This document shows positions 39,597 through 49,494 of a DNA stretch of 64,000 bases, in pieces. The stretch covers positions 673,335 to 737,334 of the forward strand of contig WELA01007202.1 of NCBI GenBank assembly GCA_009602735.1, given 5' to 3'. The translations under genes were made by a program, and so were the position numbers. This DNA comes from Mesotaenium endlicherianum. Lineage: Eukaryota; Streptophyta; Zygnematophyceae; Zygnematales; Mesotaeniaceae. The stretch's first letter is position 1, and each line of letters begins with the position of its first letter. The notes beneath the pieces were generated by a model. It was not told where the DNA came from, ran no database searches, and saw nothing but the letters and a program-made list of their open reading frames with translations.

Positions 39597-42500
39597 CAGG
39601 GTTACGCCGTACGCTAGTACGCTAAATACGCTTTGTACGCTAGTTCGCTAAATTCGATATGTAAAAAAATGGCTTAGTACGCTTAGTACCTTAATACGTG
39701 CTAATGTCGACGTGACGACGTTAAGTTTGAACGTCGACGGTAAGTCCTGACGATCACACATGTAAAAGTACAATTCTACTTTTTTTAAGTAAGCCGGGCA
39801 GCAACAAAAAAAAAATTCAGCACGCAAATGTTTTTATCAATGAACAAAAAATGTAGTTTTTTTTCCCCCCCATCCACACGTTCGGCTGACGATTGCTGGC
39901 AGGGAGGTGTGAGCGACGCAGACTATAATGAGAGTAAGTAACTACTATGTCCACTAGAAATGATGTACAATTTATTGATAACCAAATGAATATTACATTC
40001 CATATTTGATTTAGGTAATATTGGATTATTTTATCTTTTATTTGTGGTTTATGTTTCCCAACTAGCTGTGCCTCAACTTTACTTCTTCTCTCCTTCTCCA
40101 TGAAAAACTCATGAAGGTTGTTATAATCAGCAATATGATATTCATTACACATAAAAAGTGATTGAATTACATATTTTACAATGCGAAGTGTCTATGCGCA
40201 GTATTACTCAAGTTGCGACTTATGTACTTGGTCGATATACTATGACTGCTTTTTGGGCAATAAATGTGCAAAGAGACACATCCTAGCACTTCTTTTGTAT
40301 TTGTTAACGTTATTGCAACTAAAATTATTGTCTCACGACATAATATTACATGGTTGCAAAACAAAGCTCATACAAATGATATGCAAAGCCTACCTTCTAC
40401 TTTTCCCAGCTGACAAAAGGTAAGTAAAAAAATTTGCGATCTAGTTGAGCTCATAAAGCTCAGTCGGTCACCTCAACTTGTAAGTGAATCGACACTTGTC
40501 GCGGGGAGGCAGCCGTTGCAGATGCAGCCCGAGCTTAAAACCAGCTGCTGTCACTGCCACCCCCTGCCACACACAGACACAAGTCAAACCAGAGACGTTG
40601 CCTGCACACCTCCCACAGGTCAAACTTGAAATGTTGCTTGCACACCCCCCGCACAGTCCCGGTCCTCGACAGCCCCCGCACACACCAGTCCAGAAGCGAG
40701 CACCTGCTGCCACAACACATGCAACAATATATACATTCACAGATGCACGCACGCTTGCACAAGAACAGAGATGTGTGCACCCAGAGCCTCCCATGCACAC
40801 ACTTTTGCACAAAAACACATGAATGGACACACAGGATGCACACACGCCTGTGTGCTCAGCTGCTAAGCGCATTGGGAAGCTTGAACAAGCACCACGAGTG
40901 AGCGAGGACGAGAGATACTTGTTTTACACACACACCAAGCACGCGCGCACACATGCACACCAAGACACGAAACGCATACATACACGCACAAATGCACACA
41001 CAGACGCACCAAAAAAATACAATTATACACACATGCACACACGTGCACAAGCACAGACGGAGACTTGCACAGGCACCTGCCTGCCCCGCCGCTGACACCC
41101 ACACACGCACAAAAATCCACCCACTTGCAGGTGCCCACGCACAGCACACGTGCATTTGGTCCAAATACCCCCCCCCTTCCCCACGCACCAACACCAGACC
41201 AGAGGCGTGCAGCCGCAGCCGTTGAACCCCGCACAAATGAAACCAAGGGGGGGACAGCCGCTGCCATTGGGCCCCCACGCACAGCGTCTGGACAGCAGCT
41301 AGGAGAGTTGCAACCGCGACCCATGTGGGAGAGGGGGCATCACAAAACACTACTGCTTCTTCACCCGACGCGCACGCTTCACCCTTTCGCCCACACACAT
41401 GATTGCCCACTCCCCCGCCCGCTCTCTGGTCTGCAAAGCACACACACTGCCGCACATTTACGCACACCCCCTGCTCGCCCGCACACGCACACAGGAGTGC
41501 AAGCACACAGACTTGTGCGCGCACGCGCCTGTCAGCCGGCACGAGCGCACACAGTCACGTGCCTTCATGCAGGGGCACGTGCGCGCACGTGCGCGCCACC
41601 CCCCCCTCACACTTGGCCAGGGCGGGTGCCGCCACTGCCGTCGGAGCCCCGCACACAACCCCCAGACAGCCCACCTCCTACACCGAAGCAAGAGGGGTTG
41701 GCGGCTATCGCTGCCCCCCGTATGCACCAGACCGGGGGGGGGTGGGGGGCGCCAGCTGCCGTCGCCCCACCCCCCCCCCAACAGAAGCAGGGGGGGACAG
41801 GCAATGTGGGTGCCCCGCGTACTAACCCCTGGACAGCCACTCCCACACGCCGGGGGTGGTGCCCGTGACCCCTGCAGAAGAGCGCCCCCGCCCAGTGGAA
41901 TCACCCCCAGCACACACCTGTGCACAGGAAGCCAGAGGGGGGCAGGCGCAGCATACACTGCTGGCTTTGCCCCAAACAGAGGCGCGTCACATGCTGCCGG
42001 CCAGCAACAGTGCAGGCTAGGAGTCTACACACACAAACCTACGCCGTGAAAAACACGACTGCTTGTTGGACCCCCCCCCTCCCCCCAACCCCGTCGGTGC
42101 CGTACAAGGTAAGAATGGGGAGGATGCGTACAACTTACCTCCGACCCCACCGACCACGAGTTGCACTTCCTTGAGGCGCTTGCTGCAGCAAACCTCACGC
42201 CCGTTGAAAATACCCTCGGGAAAGCTGCCCTTCACCATCTGCATATAACGATGACAACACCCTGCACCTCTTTTTGTCAAAACCAGGACCATGGCCGAAG
42301 TTGGCTTGGCCGCAGGCCCAACAGTGGGGACCAAGAAGTACTGCCGAGTCCATTAGGCCCACGAAGTGCTCCCGTGGGGCGTCGAGCTCAAGCTGGGGCT
42401 GCACTTAGAGGAGGATTGAAGACCAAGAAGCAGCTCTGTAAGCTCATGCATAGTCGTGCATGCGCTGGCTACTACTGACTGCAGGGTAAGTGCCTAGCAA

Positions 42501-43196
42501 GCAAAGGAACTAGACTGATCGGCGGTGCTCACTCCTGCAACACTTGAGGCTTAGAGGTTAACAAACCCCCACCCCACCCAAACCCCCACCTCTCGTACCC
42601 CCACCCCCACCCAAACCCCCACGTGACCCATCACTTGCACGGACAACACCAGCAGAGCAGTCTTATATATGCCAGCGAAGAAGGCAGCCGACATGTTGTG
42701 ACATTTGCAACAGAAAGAGCTGTATCAATGTCTTGTCTTGGAGTACGTCCTAAAAGTAGGTAGGTCGAGTCTTGCTTATGCAATAGGTATGCCTTGGAGA
42801 CTGTCATCTGGTTTGAGATGGGGGGTAATGTATCTGTGCACAGAGGGTCGAAAACCGCGGAAGCTAGAGCTCTAAGGGTAGGCCTTCCTTGCTCACGACT
42901 GCTTCTTGTTTCTGGCAATCTATGTATCCGTCATGAAGCAATTTCCCGCCGTCGCTGCAAAAAGCTGGTACTTTTGAAAAGCTTTTATTGGTCTCTTGTC
43001 GATCGATCTCGATCGACAAGTTTTTGGGAAAAAATGAAACACGAAGCCAAACCTGGCGGACAAAACGGATGTCGGACGTCTCTTGGACGTCGCGCACGTG
43101 CGGATAGAAAATTCGTACGCTTAGTACGACGAACTAACTCAGTACGCTTAATTAAGCGTACGAGGGTCGGCTAGTACGGCGTACGGCGTAACCCTG
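39597..43196. mobile_element. 3.6-kb non-autonomous hAT-like transposon
   Basis: The element starts CAGGGTTACGCCGTACGC and ends with the exact inverse of those 18 bases. It is flanked by the 8-bp duplication CATGCAAG. CAGGG-type ends and an 8-bp duplication are hallmarks of the hAT superfamily. Both ends carry many subterminal GTACG, CGCTTAGTACG and TACGCT words, as expected for transposase-binding repeats. No transposase (for example the C-terminal hAT dimerisation domain) is visible. The interior is AT-rich up to 40.45 kb, and from 40.5 to 42.4 kb it is GC-rich, CA-rich low-complexity DNA. It must therefore be mobilised by a transposase coded elsewhere, if at all. Related ends lie at 940-1209 and 44,410-44,596. 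Confidence 0.85.
40460..42420. repeat. degenerate GC/CA-rich repeats inside the hAT-like element
   Basis: An irregular array of GCCGYYGCC, CCCCGCACA and CAGCAGC words recurs every several tens of bases. It includes a dense CACACA/CACGCA stretch (about 40,925-41,125) and C runs near 41,170, 41,770 and 42,070. Long frames on both strands (up to 267 residues) are composition artefacts, with Pro/His/Thr-rich or Cys/Gly/Val-rich products. Confidence 0.6.
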
Positions 43197-43204
43197 CATG
43201 CAAG

Positions 43205-43719
43205 GGCTCTTTGGTGGGCTTTAGCAGGGGCCCCACAAGAGCGGCTCGCCCCTCTATCTTTGTGTGGGGGAGGGGGGGTCTATGCAGGGTGGCTATATGT
43301 GCGAGGCAAAGGGAGCGGAGGCCAAATACCTGGTATGGCGTGTGATAAGGGGGGTTGTTCAGTGCATGGGTTGCTCATAGTCAATGTGCGGGACTGCGGT
43401 TGCCCGCGTTCAATGTTTTTGCGGATTGGGGGGCGGTTCAAGGGCTCTCTAGGGGGTCTGGCGGGGTGTGGCGACAGCGAATGCTCCCCTCTCGTCTAAC
43501 TTTTGCGTGGCTTTCGAGCAAGTAGACATGCCAGGGCTGGTTTCTTGCTTGCGCTTGCCTGCGTGGGGCAACGCCTGTGGCTGCCCTACCCTGGTTTAGC
43601 GTCTTGGGGGGGGGGGTTGACGACAGCGGCCGCGAGTATCAGTGAGTGCATGCCTAATTGTGTACGTGTCGTTGGCGTTCGCAGGCATCTAAAAGGGAGT
43701 GCTAGCCTCTCTTCCTTGT
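43205..43719. other. GC-rich flank of the hAT-like element
   Basis: G-rich DNA with words like those inside the hAT-like element but on the opposite strand (GGGGGG, TGCGGTTGCC, CAGCGGCC). No gene is supported. Confidence 0.4.
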
Positions 43720-43995
43720 TAAAGTGTGCATGTGTGTCTGTGCGTCTGTGTTTGTGCAGGCAAGATGTTGCGGGGGCGAGAGCGCGCAACGGGCATGTGT
43801 GTGTGCAAGAATGGGTGTGCGTGTGCACGTGTGTGTCCGTGCGTGTGTGTCTTTGAATTTTTGTGTGTGCGCATGCGCGCTTGCGTGTGTGTGTGCGTGT
43901 GTATGTGTGCGTGCGTGGGTGCGGGTATGTACGCATGCGCACGTGCGAGGGTGTGTGCCTGCCTGTGTGTGAGCTTGCATGTGCATGTTTGTATG
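43720..43995 (+). repeat. imperfect GT/GC alternating microsatellite
   Basis: About 275 bp of GTGTGTG, GTGCGTG and GCATGCGC words form long alternating purine-pyrimidine runs, which favour left-handed (Z) DNA in principle. It is the strand-inverse in composition of the CA-rich tract at 40.9-41.1 kb. Confidence 0.85.
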
Positions 43996-43999
43996 TTTA

Positions 44000-44409
44000 A
44001 AGGTGTGAGTAGAGGACAAGGAGGTGGAGGAGCTTCCTAGTGCTGCAGCTGCAGGAAGAAGAAGAGCAGTTAAATTCTAGATGTCGCTAGCATGTACATA
44101 ATAGATTAAGTGAACATTTAAGACGTCAACCTCTTTCAATCATATTTGGTGTACTAAGTCTTGATGCAATGTTGCATACTTTGTGGATGATGTACGGTGC
44201 ATGAAGTGCTCATTAGAAGAGGAGAATGTGATGCACTAAAGAATGTGCATGACATAGTAAACTCATCAGTTGCCGTACTTGACTCCCCATTAAGTTGCTA
44301 CACATGATTTGTTGTTATGTGAGGTAAATCTTCGAGTGTGTTAATAAAAAGGATATGTTATGACAAAGTTAAAGCATTCCCATAAAAAGCAATCATTTTT
44401 TATCAAAAA
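44000..44409. other. no gene supported
   Basis: AT-rich sequence with no frame or repeat that I can support. Confidence 0.4.
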
Positions 44410-44596
44410 GCACAACTGCCATAACGTTGTACTTTTGCACGTGTGATCGACATCAAACGTCCATGTCAGCGCTCCATTATGTCGACGGCGTCGTGACTTG
44501 GCGTAATGAGCAAACAAGCCATAAATTTTAATGCGGCAAACTAAGCAAACTAGCGTATTAGTCCAACTAAGCGAACAAGCGTACGGTGTAATCCTA
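44410..44596 (-). mobile_element. hAT-like transposon end, inverted relative to 39.6 kb
   Basis: Read on the - strand this stretch parallels the left 185 bp of the 3.6-kb hAT-like element. It starts with AGGATTACACCGTACGCTTG, then has ATGGCTTG, then GATCACACGTGCAAAAGTAC matching GATCACACATGTAAAAGTAC. The terminal bases have decayed and no 8-bp duplication could be assigned. It abuts the gypsy fossil that begins at 44,597, so an insertion into that fossil is likely. Confidence 0.6.
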
Positions 44597-44980
44597 AGTT
44601 TGAAGTTAGTGATTATGTCTACTTGCAGCGTGAGTTGCAGTACACCTTGGACGTTCTTGCCAATCCAGTTAAGTTACGTGTTCACACCGTCAAACCTAGT
44701 GGCGTGTTTACCCTTGGGAGTTTAAATGGTTATACTATGGGTGAGAACATGAAGAAATGTGCACCTTGCCACTTACCTAATATTTGCATTGAAGTCAATC
44801 CCTTGCAAGCTACTGTGCTCGCCAATCATCCTTGTCGTGGATATGGGGATCTTCCTGCCGTCTTACATCTATGCTACCGTGTGACGCATACAATTCAAAT
44901 TGGCACCATGCTTGTCTTACTCCTTCTCTAACTTGCGTTCCAGCAAGAGACTGATTTTTTCTTTCTCGCACACGACCTCC
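44597..44980 (+). pseudogene. gypsy fossil: integrase C-terminus plus PHD-finger remnant
   Basis: Plus-strand text SDYVYLQRELQYTLDVL, then SGVFTLGSLNG, then APCHLPNI parallels the integrase tail of element D (SDFVYVRRQMKNTLDTN, then SGIQELEGANG, then GPCHLPNL). It is followed, in another frame, by MLPCDAYNSNWHHACLTPSL. That matches the second half of a PHD finger (Cys/His zinc-binding, reads histone H3 tails in most families) and again parallels D. It is a fragment of a D-like Ty3/gypsy element, broken in a few places. The 5' part was not found; a hAT-type end adjoins it. Confidence 0.6.
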
Positions 44981-46650
44981 CTAGCATAAGACCCTCTCAT
45001 TACGTCTTTCTCTTCTTGCACGCTCCGCTTTATTTTATATGTAATGGCTCCCTCACCAATGCAAGTCCCCCTTCCCTTTCTTGGTGGGAACAGTCCCGGC
45101 TTGCCGATTTGTGAAGTCTCCCGTCCCTAATACTCATGGCTTCTATAGCCGATGCTTTCTGCGCGAGTTTTCTGGCGGATGCGCATAATCCTACCGAGTG
45201 GCCTGCCCCTAGAGTTCGTGAGTCGACCGTTTTGTCCCACCTCCGCACCATCACAGATTCCTACCTTGTTTCCATTTGCCATGTGTACCACCTGAAGTAT
45301 GTTCCTTCGGTGTCTTACTTCCCTGGCTCGCCCAAGGCCGTCCTCTTGTCCATTGTCCCTGACAATCGCATTTGGGAGCTTACACATTCAGCTACGCTCT
45401 CGGCCCCTTGCCCTCAGTTGGGAGGGGGTTTCCCTAGCTCACTTTTCTCTTAGTTCTTTGCCGACTTAGCTGTCCTAGTAGTGCCCATTTTTGCCTAGAC
45501 CTGTCATATTATTTTTCATATTTGCAGCTCACTGTGGGTTTTTCTCCTTCTGGCGGAGGTTTTCACCCACCAGCGCTTAAATTAGTCAATCTTTGCGTAC
45601 TCCTGGGGTATTTCCTCTGTGAGTCCAATCCTTCTTTGCCTTGCCGATGCCTAATATCCTCGGACAGTCTCACTCACGACAGATATCATGCTTTGTGCCG
45701 CCGAGTCTCTTGTATGTCTAGTCCAGATGATCTGGGGTGGTGGGAGTTAATAGGCGAGTGTTTGTCGGGTTAGGGTGGTAGGTGAGGATGGCCTAATTCA
45801 CAAGCGACTGCAGCAAACAATTGGACCAATAATCCGCTTTGAAGGTTATGCTGTTAAGCAGCTGTAAGATTCCTCCCAAATCCCGCGCATTCCCATTGTC
45901 TCTGCACGTGGTTTTGTGGCCAACACGTGTGGAGGTTGACCCACAAGTTCTCTCCGTTGTTGAATTGGCGCCGGTACCAAGTGGGAGCTGTACTTGCCCG
46001 TGACTAGGTTGTCATGTACAATAGGCAACCCCGCCGGGTATGCCCATGGGGTTGCTAGGAGTTTAGGGAGGGTACGGGCGTGTATATGGGGTCTGGGTGG
46101 TCTTCTTTCCATACTACGTGCTGTGTAGGTCAACCCAGTATATTAGGCAAGCGCAATAAATGGTGGGTGCAGGAAAACCTTGTAAGTAGGGATATGCTTA
46201 GTCCATCCGCTTAATTTGTATATAAGCTGTGCGCTGCTAGAACAGGCGCACATTGCATTCCAATAGGGTTAACGCTGTACTATATGGCAACGGTGTAAAG
46301 GAAATACGGCTTGTAAGATGGTTGCCTATAATAATAATAATATGCACTCTTGCTCACTTCTTTTGTTATTTTTCACTGTTAATGTGATCTTGCTTTCCAT
46401 ACAATACGTGTATGTCCTGTTCTTTGTAACGTTGAACAGGTCCTATACCTTCACATAAGTACCTAGTAGAACAATTTGTTTGAGCTCCATGACCTTAGGG
46501 TACTGGAAGTACACTTTGTTCGAAAGACTGCTCTGCAAGGCACTCTGTTTTTAGGCTGACCATTGAGCACATGATGTTGGTGCAACATTCTTAGCACTAC
46601 GCAAAAACGGTTGCATTGCTCCGGAACCTCCATCACACAGCACTGCCTAA
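44981..46650. other. unassigned, possibly 3' part of the gypsy fossil
   Basis: A 105-residue + frame at 45,136-45,453 (MASIADAFCASFLADAHNPT onward) and shorter pieces near 45.8-46.1 kb look mildly protein-like but match no motif that I know. They lie downstream of the PHD remnant in the same orientation, so they may be the element's distal coding or 3' region. Confidence 0.25.
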
Positions 46651-46659
46651 GTCATGTGG

Positions 46660-46870
46660 AATCCAAGAGTAACTCATGGACCTGTTTGCCCACTGTGAGC
46701 CCAAGTTGTTCACCATTCACTCGGATCTTAGTGTGGTTGGTGGCCTTCTATTACATGATATAGGTAAAACACGTATTTATATAAAATAGAACATTACGGA
46801 ACGTGATGGAATTGGAAAGAGAAGTTGAGAGTAGCATAGTAGTGACATCATGTGCCTTGTACTTATTCCA
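46660..46870 (+). repeat. dispersed repeat, copy 1 (coding-like)
   Basis: The stretch is diverged but clearly related to 55,860-56,060: both read as LFAH, then P, then a TI-D-L motif (LMDLFAHCEPKLFTIHSDL here). Both are followed by GAGAGTAGC and ATGCCTTGTA/GTGCCTTGTA words. The LxxP-spaced text resembles the start of a gypsy RNase H domain, and a gypsy integrase tail lies 0.7 kb downstream on the same strand, so a gypsy fossil is likely. Confidence 0.4.
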
Positions 46871-47389
46871 CCTATTTGTAAAAGTGTATTGCTTATTGAA
46901 GCACAAAATAGTGACAGAAACACACATAAATACAACTAGAAAAATATCATACAAGCAACTTTACCTTTTACACACTTATGGAGAATGTGCTTCATGGTCT
47001 TTTTTAGCGAGATGTTAGACTAAGTAATAAACTTGTCATATATGGAAAAACATTGCATTTTGCACATACTTTTGTGAGCCATCCACATGTCTAAAGCCAG
47101 CACGAAGTCTACATTTATTTTGCTCTTTATCCGGCCTATTCTGCATTGGTGTCTTCTCTTCTTACGTAGCCAGAGCATTTTGCTTTACTACCTACTTGCC
47201 ATAATCACTTCAGTAGCCTATGCATGGTTTCTAGCTGCACATTAAGGCACGTTGGCGGGCCCATAAGTGTGGCCATTTTTGAAGCTTATGCAGATTTGTA
47301 TACTTTGCACTTCTCACCCACATAGTTTCTAGCGTTGATACATTTCTCTCTACACCTGTCGAGACCTGGCCAATCACGCACATGACGTA

Positions 47390-47748
47390 GTGGGCAAAAA
47401 TTGCAGTGATTTGAGTTATAATGTAGGGGAGTCCTTAACTCACCCTGAAGGGATTAACAACCCGGTCTCCCTCCACTTAACCCAGGAGTTTGCTGACACC
47501 ATCAGAAGTAACAGAACCTGCACAAAGCCCAGGCAAACCAACAAAAATACGCTAATCAACACCGTCGAGAACTGACATTTTCTAAGGGAGATTTAGTCAG
47601 ACTACATTCTCAGCACCTGTACCTACCTGGTGTGGTCAAGAATAAGCTTGGTCTTGTCTGGGTCAGTCCATTTGGTCCATTCGGTGGTGCGCCGTGTCGG
47701 TCAGAATGCTTACAAACTGAACATGTCAGCAGAATATAAGGGTCACCC
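47390..47748 (+). pseudogene. gypsy fossil: integrase C-terminal region
   Basis: Text such as DLSYNVGESLTHPEG and FADTIRSNR resembles the integrase segment after the DDE core. KGDLVRLHSQHLYLPG and VSPFGPFG match the GDLVWL...GPF module of Ty3/gypsy integrases, and QNAYKLNMSAEYKGHP matches the next segment. The text stops abruptly at the left edge of element C. It is a broken fragment of a gypsy family distinct from B and C. Confidence 0.6.
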
Positions 47749-48251
47749 TGTAGTGATTTGAGTTATTATATATTAGTATGCATATATTTTAATGTTTTCA
47801 AATATATTTGGAGTGGTATTGTGTGGAGTCAAGTGTGAATAGGTACTCTAGTATCTTGGTTCATGTCCTTTGTACCTTCCAAGGCATTTTTGAAGTTAGA
47901 GGAAGGACCTAGAAGAACTCCATGTGGCAACAGTCAAATGTGCCATTTTTAAGTCAAGAGGACATGTGTACATTATTCTAGAAAGAGGTGGCAAGTTTTG
48001 GGAGGTGCTGGGTGCCAACACATCAACATGCACCTTCCTAAACATTACTTATGTAGCAAGTATATAAATAAGAGCTAGAACATAAGAAGACATTCCAGAA
48101 TCACTCTTGTACATGCCAAATTCCACAAATATATTAATTTTCAAAAAGTCACCTCTCTTTCAAGAAGCTACCACTTGTGTTTGAAGATCCTTGTCTTGAA
48201 TAGTTAAAGAATTTTATTTTACTACGAACTTTATCTATTTGTTTCACTATA
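47749..48251 (+). repeat. 5' LTR of retrotransposon C
   Basis: The stretch is 503 bp and begins TGTAGTGATTTGAGTT. It ends CACTATA just before GTGGTATCAGAGC. It is homologous in reverse orientation to the B LTRs and directly to 53,153-53,646. Confidence 0.92.
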
Positions 48252-48252
48252 G

Positions 48253-48264
48253 TGGTATCAGAGC
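48253..48264 (+). promoter_or_regulatory. primer-binding site of retrotransposon C
   Basis: TGGTATCAGAGC, the standard initiator-Met tRNA complement of plant LTR elements, lies one base inside the LTR. Confidence 0.9.
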
Positions 48265-48288
48265 TAGGCACTTTGGTAGCACAAGAAG

Positions 48289-49494
48289 ATGGCCGATCCT
48301 CAAAACCAACAGCAAGCTTTTGAAGGAAGCCCTTCCTCTCCAAGAGACCCTCCTCCAGCGCCTATGGGAGAGCCCACTCGAAAAAAATTGCAACAACAAG
48401 AAGCATCACAAGGAGGAGCATCGTCAAATCCCGTAGCAGCCGCTATAGCAAAGTTGACCCCACCACAAGGAGTTCTCGCAAATGAGTGGGCAGCCTTCCT
48501 AATGATTGTCCACAACAAAGTGGGCTTGGCCACCTATGAAGCAACCGTGCAAGCGTCAAGAGGAACTATGGCTGCCATATGGTTGCCTCTATTGCGAGCA
48601 ACGCTAAAAATCCAGCCCCGGCTCAAGCGCCTCCACAAGAGCCTACAAGAGCAAGGAAAGTCATCAAGCCCGGCAAAGCAGACACTTTCAATCCTGGAAG
48701 AGGAGTCAAACTGAATCTATGGCTCTACCAAGTGGAGACGTACCTCACCTTCCTTGAAGTAGCCGAGGAGGACTACGTGCCTTTACCCGTTACCTTGCTC
48801 AGAGGAGCAGCAACATCATTGTGGCGTAACTATCAAGCGGCTGTACATCAAGCTAAGGCGCATCTCGTACCCGGCCAAGAGCCCCCATCATCATATGCAA
48901 GATGGGTGGATTTGTGAAGCCCTTCGGAAGCAATTTATGCCCATCAATGCGGAGAAAATTGCTCGAGAAAAGCTTCGCCATCTCAAGCAAACAATGTTCG
49001 TTCAAGAATATACATCCAGATTTTGTGACCTCACTCTTGAGATCCCTAACATGTATCTCGAGGAGATGATAGATCGTTATGTGTCTGGCCTCAAGCCCAA
49101 GGTGGCAAAAGAAGTGGAATTGAGCCACTTGACGGGCTTCTCAAAGATTATTGAAGTGGCTCAAAAGGTGGATACCTTGGACTTCAAGCACTCCGTGCCT
49201 GCATCTTCACCGGCACCGACGACGCGGGTGTACGCAGCCCCTTCCACATCTGAATCTTGACCCACACCCATGGAAATTGGAGGTATTAGAAGGGACCCCG
49301 CGGCTGCCCGCAAGAGTGGAAGACCCTCCAATGACACTTATGATGCAAGAAACCAGCAAGGAGTGAAAGCAAGACTCTCCCCGGCTGAAAAAGAAGCTCT
49401 TATGGCGGCTGGACTATGCTTTTATTGTAAAGAAAAGGGCCATTGTGCACTCTCATGCCCCGAAACGTTGTCGAAAAACGGACAGCGATGGTAG
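48289..49494 (+). pseudogene. gag region of retrotransposon C
   Basis: The frame starts [18 protein letters not shown], almost as in B. It holds the capsid-type segment [32 protein letters not shown] and the zinc knuckle [15 protein letters not shown]. It has only one copy of the Pro/Gln-rich unit that is doubled in B. It is broken in a few places. Confidence 0.9.

Noticed and set aside
40856-42049. Frames of up to 267 residues in the CA/GC-rich block
   Set aside because: Overlapping frames on both strands with His/Thr/Pro- or Cys/Val/Gly-rich products reflect CA and C repeats rather than coding.
43726-44040. Cys/Val-rich + frame over the GT microsatellite
   Set aside because: A simple translation of GTGTGC repeats.
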